DNA of 35,437 nt from Planctomycetota bacterium (GTDB lineage Bacteria; Planctomycetota; Phycisphaerae; SM23-33), in contig JAKPKY010000185.1 in assembly GCA_029553505.1 (NCBI GenBank), positions 1-35,437 on the forward strand, read 5' to 3'. The translations under genes were made by a program, and so were the position numbers. Positions 31,357 to 35,437 of this stretch are shown piece by piece (positions within the stretch are counted from its first letter, which is position 1; every line of letters starts with the position of its first letter). Below the pieces are notes generated by a model. The model was not told the origin of the DNA. It saw only the letters and a program-made list of their open reading frames with translations, and did not search any database.

Positions 31357-33366
31357 TCACTTCGGCTGAGTCATGCCCGGCCAATCGTCGGTGCGGAACG
31401 GGGAAGCGGGCAGCCCTTCCTTGTTGTACAGGGTGCAGGGCGGGTTGTTGGCCCAGGCGTATCGTACGGCCACCGGGGCGGCCACCTGCTCGCTGCGGAC
31501 GACGACGGTGTCGCCCACGATCTTCGCCTCGCCCCAGACGAAGTTGCGGTCCTCGCCGGCGATGGCGAATCCCTTGAGCCCTTCGGCGCCCCGGGCTTCC
31601 AGGCCGGAACCCACATGGTCGAACGTCAGGACGATCTTGTCGCCCTCGACCTTCATCGACTTGTAAACCGGACCGGAGTGGACGACGTTCTCTCCGTAGG
31701 CGACCTTGCGGGCCGCCAGCGCCAGCCGGGCGCCCACGTCCTGCTTGTTGCGGGGGTGGATGTCCTTCGCCTCGCCGATGTCGATGATGACGGCCTGGCC
31801 CGTGTTCGGCAGGCGCAGCGTCATCGACTGCGCCTCGCGCAGCTCAGCCCAGTTGCTCTCGCCGGGCTGGTCCTTGGCGGCGGTGTAGTTGGCCAGCTGC
31901 ACCCAGAGGAACGGGAAGTCGCCCTGCTTCCAGCGGGCGCGCCAGTCCTCGATCATCGCGGGGAACAGCGTGCGGTACAGCCAGGCCTGCCCCGCGTTGG
32001 ATTCGCCCTGGTACCAGATGGCCCCGCGGAGGGCGAAGGGAATCAGCGGGTGGATCATTCCGTTATACAGCGACGAACTCAGGTGCGGATTCTGCTGCCC
32101 GGGCTTGAACGGCGCGGGGGGGCGAGGAAGCGGCTTGAGGGCCAACTCGACCTTGCACTTCCACTCGCCGGTCAGGTCGATGGGCTTGGCGTCCTTTCCT
32201 TCGACGGGCGAAAGCGTCATCGGTCCGCGCGTGATTCCGCCGCCGCTGTATCGGTCGAAGATGCGCACGGCAATGACGTTGGCGCCGGCGCGGACCCGCT
32301 TGCCGGGAACGGTGTATTTCCGCCGCACATTCCAGGCGTCCGGCGTCTCGCTGCCGGTGGCGCCGACCTGCTCGCCGTTGAAATACGTCGTGTCGAAATC
32401 GTCAATCGCGCCCAGATCCAGCGTCAGGTCCTTTCCGGCCCAGGCCTCGGGCACGGACACTTCCTTGCGGAACCACACCGCGCCGTCGATGTTCATGCCG
32501 GCGGATTCCCACGCGGAGGGCAGCTTCATCTCCTTCCAATCGCTAACGTCGTGCCCCGGCACGGCGAAACCCTGTTCCAGGCCCTTGTTGCCCGGGTCCG
32601 TCTGATAGACCTTGGCCTCCCACTCCGCCCGGGCCTTCTCATACTCTTCCATGGTGGCGATTTTCGGCCTGGCTACCGCTTTCTCGTACTGGTCCACGTA
32701 GGGCTTGAGCAGCTCGTTGGCCTTGAGCTTTTCCAGCGACGTCCAGGACTGCGCCGGCGTGCCGCCCCAGGAGGTGTTGATCAGCCCCACCGGGACGTTC
32801 AGTTGTTTGTGGAGGTCGCGGCCGAAAAAGTATCCCACGGCCGAGAAACCCGGCACCGTCGTCGGGCTGCACTCGACCCACTTGCCCTGGCAGTCGTCCT
32901 GCGGCTGCTCGGTGGCGACGTTGCGAACGGTGAACAGGCGAATCTTCGGGTAGTTCGCTGCGGCGATCTCTTCCTTGGCGTTATTGGACCGGTTCACGGA
33001 CCACTGCATGTTGGATTGCCCGGAGCAGATCCACACCTCGCCGACGAGGATGTTCTTGACCGTCAGGACTTCCGTGCCCGCGGTGACAGTCATCTCGAAC
33101 GGTCCGCCCGCCTTCATCGCGGGCAGGTTGGTCATCCAGCGCCCGTCCTTGTCGGCCGTCGCTTCGGCGGAGGTGGATTCGAGTTTGACGGCGACCTTCG
33201 CGCCCGGCGCCGCCCAGCCCCAGACGGGCACGTCGCGCCCGGACTGGAGCACCATGTTGTCGCCCAGGACCGCCGGGAGACGCAGCGCCTCGTCGGCAGC
33301 CGTCGCCAGGCCCGGAAGAACCAACACGCACGACGCCAACGCCACACAGATCACAGCGTTTCTCAT
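31357..33366 (-). CDS. Sialate O-acetylesterase family protein (SGNH esterase)
   Basis: 669 aa with AGGAG upstream. The signal peptide is residues 1-23 (VLVLPGLATAA). An Ig-like region (about 25-105) is followed by the SGNH catalytic start EVWICSGQSNMQWSV with nucleophile Ser118. INTSWGGTPAQSWTS follows near residue 200. A galactose-binding-like jelly roll is inserted at about 270-410 (LDLGAIDDFDTTYFNGEQVG). GAIWYQGESNA follows. The catalytic pair is in DIHPRNKQDVG (Asp535, His537). It removes O-acetyl groups from sialic acids or plant or algal glycans in the periplasm or outside the cell. Substrate is not readable. The gap to the upstream DHS-like gene is 90 bases and contains heptad array C. 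Confidence 0.88.
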   Translation of the reverse strand: MRNAVICVALASCVLVLPGLATAADEALRLPAVLGDNMVLQSGRDVPVWGWAAPGAKVAVKLESTSAEATADKDGRWMTNLPAMKAGGPFEMTVTAGTEVLTVKNILVGEVWICSGQSNMQWSVNRSNNAKEEIAAANYPKIRLFTVRNVATEQPQDDCQGKWVECSPTTVPGFSAVGYFFGRDLHKQLNVPVGLINTSWGGTPAQSWTSLEKLKANELLKPYVDQYEKAVARPKIATMEEYEKARAEWEAKVYQTDPGNKGLEQGFAVPGHDVSDWKEMKLPSAWESAGMNIDGAVWFRKEVSVPEAWAGKDLTLDLGAIDDFDTTYFNGEQVGATGSETPDAWNVRRKYTVPGKRVRAGANVIAVRIFDRYSGGGITRGPMTLSPVEGKDAKPIDLTGEWKCKVELALKPLPRPPAPFKPGQQNPHLSSSLYNGMIHPLIPFALRGAIWYQGESNAGQAWLYRTLFPAMIEDWRARWKQGDFPFLWVQLANYTAAKDQPGESNWAELREAQSMTLRLPNTGQAVIIDIGEAKDIHPRNKQDVGARLALAARKVAYGENVVHSGPVYKSMKVEGDKIVLTFDHVGSGLEARGAEGLKGFAIAGEDRNFVWGEAKIVGDTVVVRSEQVAAPVAVRYAWANNPPCTLYNKEGLPASPFRTDDWPGMTQPK

Positions 33367-33403
33367 CGGGACACTCCTTGCTTAACAGGAAATCAGGCTT
33401 CGG

Positions 33404-33459
33404 GCATTGCCAATTGCCAACTGTCAATTGACCATTTCTTCACTCTTCACTCTCCACTA
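33404..33459. repeat. Degenerate heptad array C, 3' of the DHS-like gene
   Basis: Eight successive 7-base words read without any phase slip at 33404, 33411, 33418, 33425, 33432, 33439, 33446 and 33453. The left four vary around CAATTGC (CAACTGT, CAATTGA), and the right ones are TTCACTC (twice) and TCCACTA. On the minus strand the array starts right at the stop codon of the DHS-like gene (33457-33459) and runs downstream into the gap before the esterase gene. Confidence 0.82.
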
Positions 33460-34620
33460 TTTGTTGTGCGCGAAATACTCGCGGACGAGGGCTTCCATGA
33501 GTTCCGCCCGGCGGTCGTAAAGGCGCTTGAGCTTCCGCTTGGGGTGGTTGGCCAGCGCGTAGTGCGTGAAGATCGGCATGGCCAGTGTGGTGTCGGAATA
33601 GCACACGACCGCGTCAGGCAATCGGTTGGGGTCCACCTTTCCCCAGCTGACGGCCTCGTGCGGCGTAGCGCCCGACAGCCCGCCCGTGTCGGGGCGCGCG
33701 TCGGTGACCTGGAAGAAGTAGTCCTGCCCCACTTCCTTGATCCGCAGCACTTCCTGGATCTGCGGTTCGGTCTGGAGCATGAAGTTCTTCGGGCTTCCGC
33801 CGCCCCAGAGCACCACGGCGCTCTTGCCCTCGCTGCGCTTGGCGCCCAGGACGAAACTGGTCGTCTCGTTGACGTCGATGGACGGATTGATCCGCAGCTT
33901 GTTGCCCTTGAGTTCCACGCCGGCGACGTTCATTCCGATGGTCGAGTCGCCCGGGGAGCTGGTGTAGACCGGCACGCCACAGCGGTACGCTGCCGCCAGC
34001 ATGCTGACGTCCTTCAATCCGCTCTTGCGCTCCCACTCGGCGGCGTATCGGCCGAGGTGGTAGTGCAGTTCGCCCGTGCCCATTTCCTTCTGGAACTCCG
34101 GCTGGACCAGGATGCCGCGGAGAATCTCGTCGGTGGCCATCAGGCAGTCGGTGTAGCCCAGCAGCACGTCGTAGATGCGGACGACGTCGTTCTTGCGCAG
34201 GTCGGCGTCGTCGACGAGATGGCTGCCGACGTGCAGCGGGTAGTTGAACGCGAAGTGCAGGTCATGGTACAGGTTCGCGCCGGTGGCGACGATCCAGTCC
34301 ACGAACCCCGCCTTGATGAGCGGGACAATGCAGGAGCAGCCCAGCCCGGCAGGCGTCAGCGCGCCGGCAAAGCTCATGCCCACCGTCACGTCGGGCTCGA
34401 GCATCTTCTGGGTGAACAGTTCCACGCCCTCGCGCAGGCGGGCGGAGTTGTACGCCAGGAACGTCTCGCTCATCAGGGCTGTGAGCTTCTCGCGCCCGGT
34501 GATGCCCCGGGGCATGATCCGCTTCCCGGAAAGGTACTTGCCCTTGTGCGGACACTTCTTGTCCCGCATCCAGTCGGGCAGTTCGGAGAGGTCTTTGCGG
34601 ACTCGGTGCGTACGCTTCAT
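33457..34620 (-). CDS. Deoxyhypusine synthase-like protein, probable homospermidine synthase
   Basis: 387 aa with AGGAA upstream. It is of the deoxyhypusine-synthase fold: [26 protein letters not shown] (NAD-binding block), [28 protein letters not shown] and [16 protein letters not shown] with the catalytic lysine at 328 (human DHS Lys329 lies in the same EAVSWGK motif). Bacteria lack eIF5A, and bacterial DHS-like proteins are known to make homospermidine from putrescine or spermidine. Its neighbour 82 bases upstream is an ornithine decarboxylase, which makes putrescine. This fits a two-gene polyamine operon. The function is inferred from family and context. Confidence 0.85.
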   Translation of the reverse strand: MKRTHRVRKDLSELPDWMRDKKCPHKGKYLSGKRIMPRGITGREKLTALMSETFLAYNSARLREGVELFTQKMLEPDVTVGMSFAGALTPAGLGCSCIVPLIKAGFVDWIVATGANLYHDLHFAFNYPLHVGSHLVDDADLRKNDVVRIYDVLLGYTDCLMATDEILRGILVQPEFQKEMGTGELHYHLGRYAAEWERKSGLKDVSMLAAAYRCGVPVYTSSPGDSTIGMNVAGVELKGNKLRINPSIDVNETTSFVLGAKRSEGKSAVVLWGGGSPKNFMLQTEPQIQEVLRIKEVGQDYFFQVTDARPDTGGLSGATPHEAVSWGKVDPNRLPDAVVCYSDTTLAMPIFTHYALANHPKRKLKRLYDRRAELMEALVREYFAHNK

Positions 34621-34701
34621 CGTTGGATTCCTGTCTTCTATGTAACCCGTGCAAGGCCCGGAAGGGTCGGACGCCCCGCCGGCGCGTTCACTTTATTTCC
34701 A

Positions 34702-35437
34702 TCAGGGAACCATCACCACGCGCGCGGGCGGAACGCCGTTAAACGTCGTGGCGCTGGCGCTGCTGTACGCGCCGATGTTCTCGACGTAGACCACGTCGCC
34801 CAGGTCCATCTCGGGCAGGTCCTCGCCGCGCGAGATGATGTCCAGGCTGTCGCAGGTGGGCCCGGCGAGCGTGGACAGCTGCGTCCGCCCGCCCCGGAGC
34901 ACCTTGAACTCGTACTTGGCGTGGTCGAAGATCATCCCGCTCAGCGCGCCGTAGACGCCGTCGTCGAGGTAATACCAGTGCTTGTTGTCGCGGATGGCCT
35001 TTCCGATCACCCGCATCAGCAGCGTGCCCGCAGGGCCCACCAGGAAACGCCCCGGCTCGGCGATCAGGCGCACGTTCGGGTCGAACAGGCGGTCGATCTC
35101 CCGGCGGATGACGGCGCTGGTCTGCTCGAAGTAGTCCTCGTCGTCGTCAAAGTGGCGGATGGGGAACCCCCCGCCGATGTCCACGATCTCGACGGGGAGT
35201 TGCTTGAGCTTCGCGTCGCGGACGAGGATGGCCGCCAGCTCCAGCGCCTCGATGTAGTTCTCCAGGTGCGTGCACTGGCTGCCGACGTGGAAACTCACCC
35301 CCACGGGGCGAAGGTGCAGCTTGTGCGCCTTGATGAGCAGGTCCATCGCGTCGGCAGGCTCGGCGCCGAACTTCAGGCTCAGCTCCACCACCGACCCGAC
35401 GTTGGGGACCTTGATCCGCAGCAGCACCCGCGCGCCG
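34702..35437 (-). CDS. Ornithine/lysine decarboxylase, fold III PLP enzyme (C-terminal part, cut by window edge)
   Basis: At least 244 residues are present and the frame continues past 35437, so about 150 N-terminal residues with the PLP lysine lie outside. Visible motifs: VELSLKFGA, GVSFHVGSQ, IVDIGGGFP (PLP phosphate loop), IAEPGRF, YYLDDGVYGALSG (substrate side) and GPTCDSLDII with the catalytic cysteine. The pattern is that of ornithine decarboxylase rather than diaminopimelate decarboxylase (GPTCDSLD; VNDGVYG-type). It makes putrescine from ornithine, supplying the DHS-like enzyme encoded next. Lysine decarboxylation cannot be excluded. Confidence 0.85.
   Translation of the reverse strand, partial: GARVLLRIKVPNVGSVVELSLKFGAEPADAMDLLIKAHKLHLRPVGVSFHVGSQCTHLENYIEALELAAILVRDAKLKQLPVEIVDIGGGFPIRHFDDDEDYFEQTSAVIRREIDRLFDPNVRLIAEPGRFLVGPAGTLLMRVIGKAIRDNKHWYYLDDGVYGALSGMIFDHAKYEFKVLRGGRTQLSTLAGPTCDSLDIISRGEDLPEMDLGDVVYVENIGAYSSASATTFNGVPPARVVMVP

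Noticed and set aside
1-35437. tRNA, rRNA, CRISPR arrays, transposases, prophage or plasmid genes
   Set aside because: I looked on both strands and saw no cloverleaf-like sequence, no repeat-spacer array and no mobile-element protein motif. Small RNAs could be missed by eye.

Overview
The window is a compact, GC-rich bacterial chromosome segment, almost certainly from a Gram-negative member of the Planctomycetota, with Phycisphaerae-like bacteria the best guess. This is inferred from a PEP-CTERM exported protein, several uroporphyrinogen-decarboxylase-like paralogues, a DapL-type aminotransferase, a deoxyhypusine-synthase-like protein next to an ornithine decarboxylase, a sialate O-acetylesterase, kdsB (so Kdo-type LPS), and large exported PDZ/TPR/HEAT proteins. 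The first 14 bases are not genomic. They match the end of the Illumina TruSeq adapter, so this is the end of a short-read contig, and the contig breaks inside rpoN.

Layout. Positions 15-616 (minus) hold the N-terminal 200 codons of sigma-54. Divergent from it are ackA, an exported three-LysM protein, a FlgI-like lipoprotein with HEAT-like repeats, and smc. Next come a 63-codon unknown ORF, a PEP-CTERM protein, and a dapL-type aminotransferase. From about 11.8 to 22.4 kb runs a tightly packed plus-strand series: unknown protein, UroD-like methyltransferase, folK, a deoxynucleoside kinase, panC, panD, an unusual lgt carrying an EF-hand insertion, a PDZ/HtrA-like protein, a TPR/HEAT protein, eda, and a membrane protein. 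Three junctions in the series are 4-base stop/start overlaps. efp, kdsB and a sugar-phosphate isomerase-like gene follow, closed by a perfect 19-bp terminator hairpin. A small regulatory island (UroD-like minus, AraC regulator plus, UroD-like minus) comes next. Then there is a fused thioredoxin-like/CcdA-like membrane protein, and typA on plus with a long leader. The right end is a minus-strand block: ornithine decarboxylase (cut by the window edge), DHS-like homospermidine synthase, and sialate O-acetylesterase.

How genes work together. panC and panD make pantothenate for CoA. folK feeds folate synthesis. ODC and the DHS-like enzyme form a plausible putrescine-to-homospermidine route. kdsB serves LPS and lgt serves lipoproteins. 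smc, efp, typA and rpoN are housekeeping. No tRNA, rRNA, CRISPR array, transposase or phage gene was seen.

The most unusual non-coding signal is a set of three degenerate arrays built from words spaced 7 (sometimes 8) bases apart. They lie immediately 3' of the stop codons of smc, the dapL-type gene and the DHS-like gene, and the word sequences differ from array to array. They look like one class of intergenic element. The most unusual protein is an Lgt with about 200 extra residues containing two canonical EF-hand loops. All function calls were made by reading the sequence; no database search was run.
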